Positions 11,501 to 25,773 of a stretch of DNA of 64,000 nucleotides are shown here, piece after piece. The DNA comes from Glycine soja (taxonomy: Eukaryota > Streptophyta > Magnoliopsida > Fabales > Fabaceae). The stretch is from assembly GCF_004193775.1 (NCBI RefSeq), contig NC_041003.1, forward strand, positions 49,094,111 to 49,158,110, in the 5' to 3' direction. The position numbers and the translations under genes were made by a program. Numbering within the stretch: position 1 is the first letter of the stretch; each line of letters begins with the position of its first letter. The notes below the pieces were generated by a model. It worked only from the letters and a program-made list of their open reading frames with translations, searched no databases and was not told the origin of the DNA.

Positions 11501-13574
11501 GTCAAGTTGCTGGCATTTTATTTTCTTCCTCACCTTTTGTTTGCAGGGAGAAGATATAATTGCTGTGATACCATGGGAAGAGTGGTGGGACTTTGAACTG
11601 AATAATGATGATTCCAATCCCCATATTGCTCTGCTTCCATTGCACCCTGCTTTGCGTGCCAGGTTTAATGAGACTGCTGCATGGGAGTATGCACTGAGCA
11701 TGGCAGGAAAACCATATGGTTACCATAACATGATCTTCAGTTGGATAGACACTTTAAATGAAAACTATCCACCCCCCTTGGATGCTAATGTGGTATTAAT
11801 TTAATCAGTTGTTCTGCTTGAATTTCAATACATCTCTGTTAACATTAGATTCAACTATCTTGAGTTTTTGCACTTTTATGCCATGCTTGAGCATTTTTTA
11901 CCTACAATTTTCTATAAATTGTATGAATTGTTTCAAACAGAGAATTAAATAAACCATGATTTTGATCTTGCAAAAATTCATTATGAGCTTTCTACGTAAG
12001 TTGTTTGAATAGTATAAAATTTTGCTTGAATTACAGTACCATAAGCTGGTATATGTAGACTTTGTCTGTCTGCTTCCCAGGAAGGGCACTGCTATAGAAG
12101 AAAATGTTCTTTCACAAAAAAAATAAAAGAAGTGATGAATAAGTTCACAGAATGTGGTATCTGTTATTGATTGTGTGTTGTCTCTATCTTCTGCCCTTTC
12201 CGTCTTTTTTATGTTTTAGCCACATGCTACATAGCTTAATGCTTTATGAACGAGTCTTTTTGAGCATTTACTTTGTTGCTCTGCAGGTTGCTTGCGTTAT
12301 GACAATTTGGAGTCAACTTCAACCTGAATATGCAGCAAATATGTGGAATGAAGCCTTGAACAAACGACTTGGAACTAAAGTATGCGGCAATCTTGTTTCT
12401 TGCTCTAATACAGTTATACACACATACACACACACTTGAAAAAGGAGAAATAATTATTTCTGGATCAGAAAATGTATTATAATTAATGCTGCAATTTCTC
12501 AAATGTGGAAACTAGGAATTTAAATATTACACACAGCTACACGAATAATTCACATGTTACAAGTATATAGCAATGTCATCAATGTGGGACTACAACACTC
12601 CCCCTCAAGTCGGTGAATGGATGTCTACACACATATGTATATGATACTAAACATTTTGGGCTTATGATAGTAAATTGAATCAATGTCTTCAATTGTCTAG
12701 CATAAGTCATAAGATGCCTGTGATGTGATCTATATTGCATAGATTAGTAAGCTATCAGAAATTGCACAGATGGGGAGTCTCTTTCTTTTATAACTGCCTT
12801 ATGATAATATAGAATTCCACATTAGTGAAAAAAGTGAACCATGTAGCCTTTTTGTGTTTCTACAGGGACTTGACCTTTCAGAAGTTTTAGTAGAAGTTGA
12901 AAAGCGTGGATCATCTTTTGATGAACTACTGACAATTCCCGAACAGGATGATTGGATCTACAGTGATGGAAAGTCGACTTCTTGCATTGCTTTTATACTT
13001 GAGATGTACAAGGAGGCAGGGCTGTTTGATCCGGTTGCTAGTTCTGTTCAAGTGACAGAGTTTACGGTGAGTTTCCAGGGATGTTTGGTCTTTTGGATTG
13101 CTTGCAATATTTTAGTGATTTTTGAATTTCATCCTACACAATTTATACGAATGATTGAGCATATATAATTTCTTATCATGGTTTTACAGATTTCTATAAA
13201 AATCCTCTTCCTCCCTCCCCTCCAACCAAACACTATATAAGTAAATTTGTAAGTTAATATAGGTTGTTGAGCAGGATTGATATCAGTTCACCATATATAT
13301 TAATTTAGTGATTTTAGAAATCACAACATATGGACTTATTTTTGTGCAATAAATGCAGATAAAAGATGCTTACATCCTAAATTTTTTTGAGAACAATTCT
13401 ACTCGCTTGCCAAAATGGTGCAATGATGGAGACACGGTGAAGCTTCCTTATTGTCAAATTAAAGGCAAGTATCGAATGGATTTACCTGGATACAACACCA
13501 TGCAACCATATCCTCATATGAATGAAAGATGTCCATCTCTTCCTCCAAAGTACTCCAGACCCCAGAATTGCTAG
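8510..13574 (+). CDS. secreted protein of unknown function with permuted papain/NlpC-like amidase signature (7 exons, 519 aa)
   Basis: Exons: 8510-8806, 9755-9895, 10000-10365, 11547-11792, 12287-12379, 12866-13066, 13359-13574. All introns are GT-AG and phase 0. The start is the first ATG in frame and is followed directly by a signal peptide (KIAWLLLLLLVSVSVQVWA), so the product should enter the secretory pathway. Possible N-glycosylation sites include NKS, NVS, NET and NNS. I do not know a named function; the protein looks like a conserved plant protein annotated as uncharacterised. The middle has HSGDFLAV (exon 3), GHTAVCLRDSSGKLWVGESG with His245, a PWEEWW strand, ETAAWEYALSMAGKPYGYHN, and then TSCIAFILEMYKEAGLF with Cys421. 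The order GD, then GH plus hydrophobics, then Cys at the start of a helix is that of permuted NlpC/P60-like (YaeF/YiiX type) cysteine amidases, where His precedes Cys. That assignment is an inference from motif order. The introns hold a GA-rich tract and an LTR remnant. Confidence 0.85.
9290..9640. repeat. GA-rich repetitive stretch in intron 1
   Basis: Several (GA)n runs (9300-9312, 9507-9521 and others) lie between CACCC/GGGTG-type segments inside intron 1 of the amidase-like gene. It resembles dispersed non-coding repeat DNA. The boundaries are uncertain. Confidence 0.4.
12500..12640 (-). mobile_element. LTR retroelement remnant (polypurine tract plus LTR start)
   Basis: Read on the minus strand, CTTGAGGGGGAG is a polypurine tract directly followed by TGTTGTAGTCCCACATTGAT, the typical 5' start of legume TRIM/LTR sequences (TGTTG...CCCACAT). 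The tract abuts the LTR at about 12599-12600. The LTR runs toward lower coordinates and its other end is not clear. It lies inside intron 5 of the amidase-like gene. Confidence 0.5.
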
Positions 13575-15113
13575 CAGTCTTCAATTTTTTTCCTCCAATC
13601 GGAGGGCTGATTGCGTGTGACCAGATTTTTTGGTCTTCTAGATTTGGATTGCTTAGGAGATTCCAAATGAATTATTGTTTGTATCCATTTAATTTTAAAA
13701 AATTATTCAAACAATTAGATATTTTGCATATATTTATTCTTACAACTTATATTAGACATTCATGTAATTTGGATTATCTATGTAGCCAGACTCAACATAC
13801 TGTAAATATAAGGAACTTGAATATATGTAGCTCATGCAAAATTAACTTGAATAAGTGTCATGTAAAATATTTTGTAAGTCTTGCATATTTTTTTCTCTAA
13901 AATGGGTTTGGCAACTTTGAAGTGAGAACTTCAAAATTCTACTGAAATTGTGAAAGTAGCAATTTCGTTGTTTACACCAATTCAGCACACTAGTGTAAAG
14001 CTTGTTACAGTGTTGCCTGCTTTACCCGTTTACAGAACATAAGACATCTGCAGATAGATTAACTAGCAGCGCAATACAAAAATATCATCGGTATAACCAT
14101 GTGTAACTTGGAATTAAACACGGGTAGCTTTTTTATTTTTTTTAATATATATATAAAGACTAAAGAGAGAATGTTATACATTGGCCGTGTAAAAAAATTC
14201 ACACTGTTATTTAATTACAATTTATTATATATGATAAGATTATTTATTTTTATTGTAATTACTTTAAAAGTTATATCAATCATGATTTGTAATTAAACGA
14301 TAGTGTAAAATTATTTTACATTGATTATTTAATTCATAATTTATATAATCATTCAATCACGATTTATGATGGTAAATTTTTTTATTTTTAAAATAATTAT
14401 TATAAAATAATTCAAATGATGATTTATGATTAAATAACAATATAAAATTATTTTATGCCGTCAATACATAAACATTAAATTATATATATTGCATGGCCAT
14501 TTCAAGTACACCGTGTTGCACCCTCTTAAAAAATATTTTTGGCATTACATGGGATACACTCCAGGGTATTTGCTATAAGTTTAATTTTAGTAGAAAGACA
14601 TCTAGTTCGAACATATGGCTTCAATGTAATTTTTTCTCCTACAAAGTAAAAACAATGAATCACTCAAATGATTAATCAAAGTATCAACTGTTGAATTGTT
14701 AATTTTTTTTTTTCCAAAAAAGTCGTTTTATCCCCACACACCACCCAAATACATTGGATTAACGTTACAAAAAAATAATCATGTCAATATGTAAATTTTT
14801 TATCCATAAATATTAGTTGTTAATTTTTTATTAATAGGGATTAAGAAGTTTGATTCCATCGTGTTTTCTAGGAAAGCTAATAGGTGTGTTTATCATGTTT
14901 TCTATGTAGTTTAAGTGCATGCTTGAATTTGTTTCATTTTAGAGAAAAGAGTACTTAATTTCCCCCCAAAAGTCTTCTCAGTATGATTGTAACTATAAGT
15001 TATTTTACAGTTTGAACACAAAATAAGCTAATATAGTCGTAAGCTGATCATAAAATTGACTTATTTTTGGTACATTGTATTGATTAGAAGATCAGCAGTT
15101 ATTGAAATGACCA
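13575..15113. other. intergenic between convergent genes; repeat-rich
   Basis: It includes the 3' untranslated region of the amidase-like gene. 14150-14490 has repeated, partly inverted copies of ATTTAATTACAATTTAT and TGTAAAATTATTTTACA themes, probably nested MITE debris. No gene is supported. Confidence 0.45.
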
Positions 15114-17434
<2,321 letters not shown>

Positions 17435-19536
17435 GCTTCAAGTTTTTTCTTTTTTTCGGGTTCTGGAGATAGCAATGCTCTTATAAGAGTATTTATGTGA
17501 GGATTTTGTAAGAAGGCTTGTCCTTTTGCATTGATCTTCTAATTGGAGTGTCCAAATGAATCTCTTGATAGAGGTCGGCTATGTACATTACAAAAACTGC
17601 ATTAAGAAGTATTATTTCCCAATGATGCCCTAGAAAAGGATCGCATAGATTTACAAATTATTAGTATCGAGATGTGACGTAAAGTGGAATCAAACAAAAA
17701 CAACAGGGTTGGCTGTTTTGTCTTTGCTGATATTAGCTTATAAAATAGAGTTTACATAACTAATCTTTCAGTCTCCATGAATTATAATAGTTTTATTCGG
17801 AGGAAGCAAACAAAATACGGAGATGGGAATCTGCTACTGTAAAATTCCCTTGGGATGAATTCACAGCAGTCAGAGGAGCATCAAAACAGAGCAAATTTCT
17901 TTATGAAATATTCAAATGTGATTGGTGTTTTAATTTTCTCTCTTATTCATTAAAACTTTCCCAATCTTAGAAAATAATACAAAGTCTTCTTTTCCTAAGA
18001 AAATGATATTAGAGAATAATGAGATAACAAAATAATTAAATGAATAAATAAATATATTAAATGTATATCACTATAATTACTATCCACTTAAAACAAAGAA
18101 GTACCAACTAATCGCTGTCAAGACTAGTCTAGAATCATAAGAGAGGTAATCCTCATTGAATCTGAGCACAAACAAGTAACAACTATTCAAAAAGGCTTTG
18201 AGAGCATCTCCAGCAGTAGTTTTTAGGTGGGTTCTTAAAGTCTTAAATTGTTTTTAATTGAGTTCATCATTGGAAGAGGAGGAGGATGCAACATGTAAGA
18301 ATCGTTCTTATTTAAGAATTAATAATTAACAATTAAAAGTCGTTGAGAAAACTTATAAGATCCGTTTTAAAGAAATATAAAATTGTGTGATAACGTCTGA
18401 GATCTATTTTAATCCATGTCGTTATTTGAAAATGCTCTTAAAATATGTTTATAAATAAAATTTAGTTTTGTACTCAAATCTCCAAATATATCATTCCTCA
18501 AAATGAAAACATACCAAAACCTATTGTCGTGATATACCACAAAGATATCATGTAAAAAAATTTTGAGGAATGGGTAGCACCTTTTACTTCTTAGAAATCT
18601 CAAAGTTGTGTGTGGGTGGAGAACAAAATAAAAGGAGCTCAAATGATTTTCTAAAATTTTAAAAGGACAGGTTAAAAAGAATAAAATCAAAGCAAAAATG
18701 AAAAAAAATGGAAAGGGGAAGAAAATAAGAGGGAATTGACTAAACTCGGGACGGAAGAAAGAAAGTGGGGAGAGCATGTTCCTCGAGAACTTTCAGACAG
18801 AATCATGGCTCTCATGCTTGCTGGTTTCAACATCAAGCCAAGAGACACTGCAAGCATCATGCTGGACCATTAATGATTACAGAAACCTCAGCAGTCATCA
18901 GAATCAGACAGTGCTAAAGCTACCCATCATCCAACCACTTGATTAATGCAATTACATTCTATTTACCGGATTTCATGTATATTGGATAAATCAGTTTTAG
19001 TACTTCAAGACAGAATAGGCCAACCCAGAAGTTTTCACTTAATGCTTTATTATCCTCTCTGCTGTTTTTACAGTTCTATTCTTAGATTGCTGATTTACAT
19101 TCAATCATATCCCATTTCCCTGGTATCAGCGAACAATGATTTCAGATTTAAGGCATTTTGTTAATTAGACATTCGTGCATCCCAGTAATCATGGCTTTAC
19201 TCGTTGCGTGGCTCTTGAATCATAATCTAAAATCTCAATGTCAGTTAAGAATATAAAATATACATATTTATCGCTGGTTATTAAGTAACCTAAGTTTTGG
19301 TTTTCCTATATAGAAATCAGAAACCAATCTTAAAAGTTCAGACAAAACAAGCAACACCATCAATTGCAAAGTGACAACTAGCCTTGTACTCCATTTACTG
19401 ACTAGTCCATGTCCTTAGAATATTTAAATACATGCACCAGCACAACCAGCAGCTATGTACTGAAATACCTCAGTTTACTCACTCTGCTGCTTGTAGTGAT
19501 ACAAACTAAACTAAGGAATTGTCTCATCGTCAATAT
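17435..19536. other. intergenic, no gene recognised
   Basis: The region upstream of the P450 and downstream of the phosphatase. It contains one MITE-like element (18199-18440). 18780-18930 is less AT-rich and has a 22-codon open frame from 18804 with no recognised family. No gene is called. Confidence 0.45.
18199..18440. mobile_element. MITE-like element with GAGCAT ends
   Basis: The left end reads GAGAGCATCTCCAGCAG. The right end in reverse complement reads TAAGAGCATTTTCAAATAAC. GAGCATCTCCA is a common start of plant non-autonomous DNA elements. The body has no coding potential. The target duplication is uncertain. Confidence 0.5.
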
Positions 19537-22056
19537 TTACATAACTTTTGCTAATCCACGAAGTTCTGAGTTTTCGGGCATAGTAAGTGTACTTCTGAGT
19601 TCATGTGTCTTCTGATCAACGCAGCGTGAGCTGACCAAAGAGGTTATCCAGATATCATCAGCTTTTACTGGTTCATCATCATCATTCCTATGCCAACTCC
19701 AGAAGGCATGAGTGGAGTTTACAATCTTCAGCTCACCATGACCAAAACTGGCTTCACGGAATTCTGACCACTTTGGCTGCGGGTTTATATACCTGTCAAC
19801 AAATTATGTAAGGATACATCCAGCAACAATGACAGAAAAACAAATTTCAGGCTGCATACATGACGATAAACCTCAATATAGTTTTTTTTCACATAACAAA
19901 CGATTCAGAGAACAGATTTCTGTGGGATGTTTCTGGCTGTGAAACTTACTTATGAGCTAAGCCTTCTCTGTTTCCTCCATCACCAATAGTTATATGGACA
20001 GCACCACAGGGATCCAATCTTCCATTATACAAACGTTTCTGACAATCAGAGAGAGTATTAAAACCCGGTTCCCACTAAATGGTGCTTACAAAGAGGATAA
20101 AATGCTAAACCATAAAGACATACTGAACGTTCATAAGCGTGAACATGACCAGCGATAACTAAATCAACACTAGCAGCATAAAGCAACGGCTCCATAGCTG
20201 CCATCATATCATCTCCTGCACCTTGATGAGCCTTGTTACTATTATACCATGGCACATGAAATAACACAAGCAGCCAAGGTGTCCTTTTCCTATCCACCTT
20301 TGACAGATCTTCCTGTAGATGAGGGATGAGAAAAAAATTTAAGAGTGAAAAAAATGAAGTGGTCCAAACTCCAAAGTAGTTTTCTTTTTAAAATGATAGA
20401 GTAGTGTAAAAAAGACAAATTAAAATAATAATAACAAGCATGATTGTGTAGTTTTCCATGATCATGGATTGCATTACACTTATCCAATTATAGAAACTCT
20501 TGACCAATAGGTGAAATCAACTAACCTTTAGCCATCTGTATTGTTCAGAGTACACATCATAATCTGCATAGGAGCCAAGCATTATAACGTGAACACCTGC
20601 AACTTCAAAAGAATAATAGAGATTTGAAGTTGATCCACTTTCCTCAAATGGCATTTTCCATCTGGAATTATAGGACACAAACTCATCCGTTAACAATAGT
20701 ATGTTCTCCTCTTCATGGTTTCCCTCAGTTACCATCCATGGCCTTGTACTCGCAAACGGCTCCACAAGTTTCCCAAAATTGTCCCACAGATGCTGCATAC
20801 AATCAGCATATGAAAGGTCTCCTGGTAGCAGGTAGACATCATATTTACATTGATCAATGTGAGCCAGTGTTGATTTAGTCCAACCAGTTTGACCCAGATC
20901 CCCAGCCACAGCAAAAGTAATTGGAAATTGAGCTGGAGGAGTTTTGAGCTCGAACTCGGCACCTTTTCCACCACACCTGTAAAAGTACACAGTATTGTCT
21001 TCCAAAGGTCCAATTACAGCGTGATGTATCTTTCCTGAGCTATATAGCAGATAGTTATAAGAGGTGCACTCTCCTTCAGCTATTGAGTCATATCTCCCAG
21101 GTAATGTTCCGTATTCTACATATGAAGGTGAATGTTTATCATCGGTTATCCATGTAACTCTCATGTGCTTGTCTCCTGCCAAAGAAATGTGTACCTGGAA
21201 CAAACATTTGGCATCAAAGAAACTTAAGTTGAATAGTCACCATAAACGAACATGCATAAAGAGGCCGATATGATTGCTTAATAAAACAAGCACGGTTGAC
21301 TGTTCAGTTCACAGAATATTTGTCCTAGAATTGGCAAATAATTCCTAGTAAGCGAAACAAACTGTTCAAGTTGCAAAATAAGCAGATAATGAGATAAACA
21401 ATAATCATTGTCTGTGCATAGATACTATAACAAATCACCAACTATCACAAATAAAAAATGTCTTTTGAAGATTTACGACTAGAACCCAGTTCATGAACTA
21501 TAAACCCAATACAAGAGTGACAGAAAATTATTGGATCAAGTTAGAATTTCATCACCAAAGAAACCTTACAGGGTTATATCTTGAACCCCGGAGACATGCT
21601 ACCAAAGTCACTGTCTTAATAGTCTTATCAGCGATAATTTCTGATTGATTAATAATATAATTTTTTTTATTCACCATATAAATAATTAAACTCGATAACA
21701 TGAAACAGAGAATAATTTTGAAAATACAACCCTATATTAAAAAAAAAAAAAGAACCCTCACAACTGAACACCTTAATACAATCAAATACGAAAGAAATCA
21801 GGTACTGTAAGATTGATCACGTAGGGAATAAATAGCACAAAAGTATTATATTTATGTATGAATATGAGGAATGAAAGAGAGGTTGGTTGAGCACCTGTTG
21901 AGGGTAAGAGGAGTGGGCCTTGGAAATTGAATCCCATGGGATGGTTGTTAAGGTTTTACGAGGAAGAGGTCGAACGTATTCAGAATCAGGCGTGGCAGTG
22001 GCAAAAAGAAGCGTTAGAATCAGAACAAGAAGGAGTTTTTGTTGTTTGAGTTCCAT
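19537..22056 (-). CDS. purple acid phosphatase, plant low-molecular-weight PAP18/20/22-like group (5 exons, 454 aa)
   Basis: Exons in coding order: 22056-21895, 21194-20526, 20312-20124, 20038-19950, 19792-19537; all GT-AG. The start is the first ATG. It opens a signal peptide (MELKQQKLLLVLILTLLFATA), so the enzyme is secreted or vacuolar. An N-terminal fibronectin-like domain (about 50-140) is followed by the dinuclear metallophosphatase domain. All seven metal ligands are present: Asp153 in GDLG, Asp180 and Tyr183 in GDLSYAD, Asn213 in GNHE, His296 in FHVPWY, and His333 and His335 in GHVHAYER. The enzyme should hydrolyse phosphomonoesters at acid pH using an Fe(III)-Me(II) centre. Such enzymes serve phosphate scavenging and remobilisation. 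The conserved C-terminal block (DPCGAVHITIGDGGNREG, then WSEFREASFGHGEL) is intact. No lesion is seen. The exact PAP number cannot be decided from this window. Confidence 0.93.
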
Positions 22057-23562
22057 AATAACAGTAACAGTAACTGCCTGAGCCTCCGACAACAATGTAC
22101 TTCCGCTTCAATCTTTCTTTCTATCATCAACCATCCTCATGACGTCACCAAATATGTCGTTGCCTCACTTTTTCCGCTTCGCTTCGTAGATAAAACCCAA
22201 CCAGGCTTTCATAATTTTACATGTGAATTTTACAAGATTTTTGTTTTTATGATTAAAATTTTGTAGTTTTTTATTTTAATAATTTATAACATATCAATTC
22301 AAAAAATTTGAAAATATTTTATAGATTTATAAAATTTTAGAAAACATTCACGATTATAAGAATCAACAAAGAAGATAACAAATAAATGATAAAATTTACA
22401 TAAAGAAAACTAAAACTAATACAATTTTTTTCAATATTTTAATAGTTAATTGATTCTAGTTCCGTTTAAAAAAATGACTTCCTGTATAATGTTTCTTCAT
22501 GTATTTATTAAGCCTCAATGCATTAGCATCTTCTTGCTCACACTCTTGAATTTGAATATCAAATTCAAATTTACGGTATTTGTTAACTGATAATACTGAA
22601 AATGAAGATTTTTCTATTAACTCAATTGAAAATTCATCTTCATAGTGACATTTTTTGTGAAAAAAGTTATGAATGTTTACATTGTCTTCTAAAAATAGGG
22701 GATGAAGATTTATCTATTAATTCAATTGAAAATTCTTTATCGTCATGGTGATATTTGTTGTGAAGAAGAAAATTATGAATGTGTACATTACCTTCGATGA
22801 ATAGAAAAAGATATTATATGTGATAAAAAGATAGTTTTGACAACCGACAAACAAAAAGTACTAAAAAATGTCAAGAACATAAGTGAAATTATTTAATGAA
22901 TGTGGTACTTATATTTTTTACTATTTTTTTTATAAAATTCATCCAAAATTCATTCTAAAAAATATTTTATCAGAATTTATATATTTTTTAATATTATAAG
23001 ATTTTTCATAAATTGAAAAAAATATTAATTAAGATTATAAATAAAAAAAATATTTATTGAAATAATACCTGATAAATAAATAAAATATATCAAAACTTTT
23101 CACCAAAGAAAAAACAATGAAAAAAAATTCTTAAAAAAAATAGTATAACACATTTTAAAAAAAACATATATATTAGTATCACCTACCCTCCATAACTCTT
23201 AAAAAAATATTACATATTTTTATTCATAATATTCAGCAACAACCGCACTCAAAACTTGAGTTAGATATCAACTCTTCAACATTTTAACACAATTTCTTAA
23301 AACAACTAAAAATACACTTAAAATAAAATAGAGAAGTCATGTTGTGATTACGAAACATATATATTAGTAAAATATGGCTCTTCTGATAACACTTTCTTAG
23401 GTGCAAATACATAATAGTTAATAATAACCATTAGATTATAATCAAAAATAAAAGATGGTTGAGATTTAAATATTTAAAAATTTAAATTAAAATATAATAT
23501 AATCATTAAAATTCTAAAAAATACATTAAATAAATAACGTCATAAAATATCTTAATTATTAT

Positions 23563-23830
23563 TAACCATCACCATGACCGTTAGCATCACCGTCATCATC
23601 ATTGTTGTTGTCACTATCATCATCACTATTATCACTTGTTTGGCCATGATGGTCATCGTCATTATTGTCATCGTCATTGATCGAGAAGGTGGTGACAATC
23701 AATGACTGTGGTGATGGTAGTGGCTGCAATGATGGTCATGGTGATGACATCGATAGTGATGAAGGTCGTGGCAACAAAGGTGGTGATGGTGGTGGGTACA
23801 AGATGATCATGGTGATGACAACAACAATCT
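23563..23830. repeat. degenerate GAT/ATC trinucleotide tract with strand switch
   Basis: The left half (about 23563-23685) is built from ATC/GTC triplets on the plus strand. The right half (about 23690-23830) is built from GAT/GGT triplets. The two halves are complementary in character. The tract is clearly richer in G+C than its flanks. Confidence 0.6.
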
Positions 23831-23962
23831 GGGTTAATTGAAATATTTTAGAGAATGACAATTGAGATCCTTATAGATTTATTTGTTGCTTGATTAATCT
23901 TGTAGAGATTTTATAATATATTAAATTTTAATTTAATATTTTAATCACACTTATTTATTATT

Positions 23963-24803
23963 TGAATAAATAGTCACTTTTATCTATAAATGTGTAATTT
24001 GCTCACAAATACGTCCCTGAAAGATAAAAATATAAGATTTAACCCCGGAAAGTGTAAAAAGTGCGATAAATATATCCCATCATTAACTTCCGTCCTTCAC
24101 CGTTAATAAAATAGCTTACGTGGCACAGATGAATGAGTTTGTCACTGAAATGATTACCAACGTAACTATCTCTAATTGTCAGTATAGAGACATGTTTGCC
24201 ATATAATATTTTTTTAACTTATCATCTTTCCACTTTGTTGATAAATGCATCCTTGAAAGATGAAAATACAAAATTTAGTTCCTAAAAGTGTAAAAAATGC
24301 GACAAATATATTCAGACGCTAATAGTAGATTACAACTAATATTTAGTTCCCGAAAGGATAAAAAGTGCAACAAATATATCCAGTAAAACAGTGCAACAAA
24401 TATATCTAGACGTTAACAAGAGATTGTGACTAAAATTTAGTTCCCAAAAGTATAAAAAGTGCGAAAAATATATCCAAACGTTAACCGTACACTTTCAAGA
24501 ACTAAATTTTGTATTTTCATTTTTCAGAGACGCATTTGTAGTGGAATGGGAAGACGAAAAGTAAAAAAATATTATATGACAAACATGCCCCTATGCTTAC
24601 AATTAGGGATAGTCATGTTGACAATCATTTCAGTGTCAAATTCATTCATCTGTGTCACGTAGGTTATTTTATTAACAGTGGCTGATGAAAGTTAACGACA
24701 CGTATTTTTTACACTTTCGGGGACTAAATTTTGTATTTTCATCTTACATATACACATTTGTCAACGAATTACACATTCAGAGACAAAGATGATTATTTAC
24801 CCT
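23963..24803. mobile_element. fold-back (long inverted repeat) element
   Basis: Two arms of about 330-350 bp are mutually inverted, roughly 80% alike by eye. The left arm holds AATGTGTAATTTGCTCACAAA and later GATGAATGAGTTTGTCACTG. The right arm in reverse complement holds AATGTGTAATTCGTTGACAAA and GATGAATGAATTTGACACTG in the same order. The centre (about 24270-24480) has tandem copies of a unit containing AAATTTAGTTCCCGAAAG and ACAAATATATCCA. No transposase is encoded, so this is a non-autonomous fold-back DNA element. Confidence 0.7.
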
Positions 24804-25731
24804 TTATTATTTTTAATCTTGATCTAATAATCTCACATAAAATAAAAGTATGTGCATTGATGTGAAGTTGTTGAAGTAATAATAAAACTTGTTGATAAAT
24901 TAAGTTTACAAATCTTTTTAATAATCAAGCAAAACAAATATAAAGCAAAGAGCTTGTTGTATTTAATTTTGTTTCAAATCATGGATAGTAAAAGAAGAAT
25001 TCGTCTTAGGTGAGGGTCCATGGATTTGTATCTTTTTTTCTTCTCAACCAATCTTCAAACAAATAGATGAAATTTATTGTATTCTTGTTTCACTTTTCAT
25101 CTTTGCCTTTATCATTTTCACCTGAAACAAATAAAGTTAGGAAACAATGAAAAAAAATAAAAATAGTGAACTATAATGAATATTAGGTGAAACAAAATGG
25201 AAGTGTTAGAAAAAAAAAAGTCATTAGTGTTTGCAATACAATAAAAATTAAAAGTTATCAAGTAGTAGAGAAAAAAATGAAAGAGAAAGTGTGACATCGG
25301 AATTTTCATTTAGAATATGAATTTAAAGAAAAAAAAAAAGAAAAAAAGGTATAAAAAAAGTCATTACACCAAAACTTACATAATTAAAAAAGTAAAATAA
25401 TCAAATAAAAAAATGACGGTAAATGGTAGAAGAAAAATTATAAAATAAAACTCAATTAATGAGTTACACCGTTTTGAAATTACTATAATTAAATATTTGT
25501 ATCCTTAATTAATCAGAATATTTTTAATTAATGTTTATCAATCAATCAATATTCACATTCAATCAATCATCATCATCAATATATTATATAAAACATAATT
25601 TTTAATTGTATTTATCAACACACGTGTCAATCACCGATTAAAATATATTTCATTTTTTTATAAGTTTAAAATTTAAGGAATAAAAATATTTTCAATTCTT
25701 GTCTATCAATCAATTAATATCAACATTTAAT

Positions 25732-25733
<2 letters not shown>

Positions 25734-25771
<38 letters not shown>
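25734..25771. repeat. (AT)n microsatellite
   Basis: About 19 AT units in AT-rich intergenic DNA. Confidence 0.9.

Positions 25772-25773
<2 letters not shown>

Noticed and set aside
18804..18872. 22-codon open frame as a small-peptide gene
   Set aside because: No recognised family, no conservation data, no promoter evidence.
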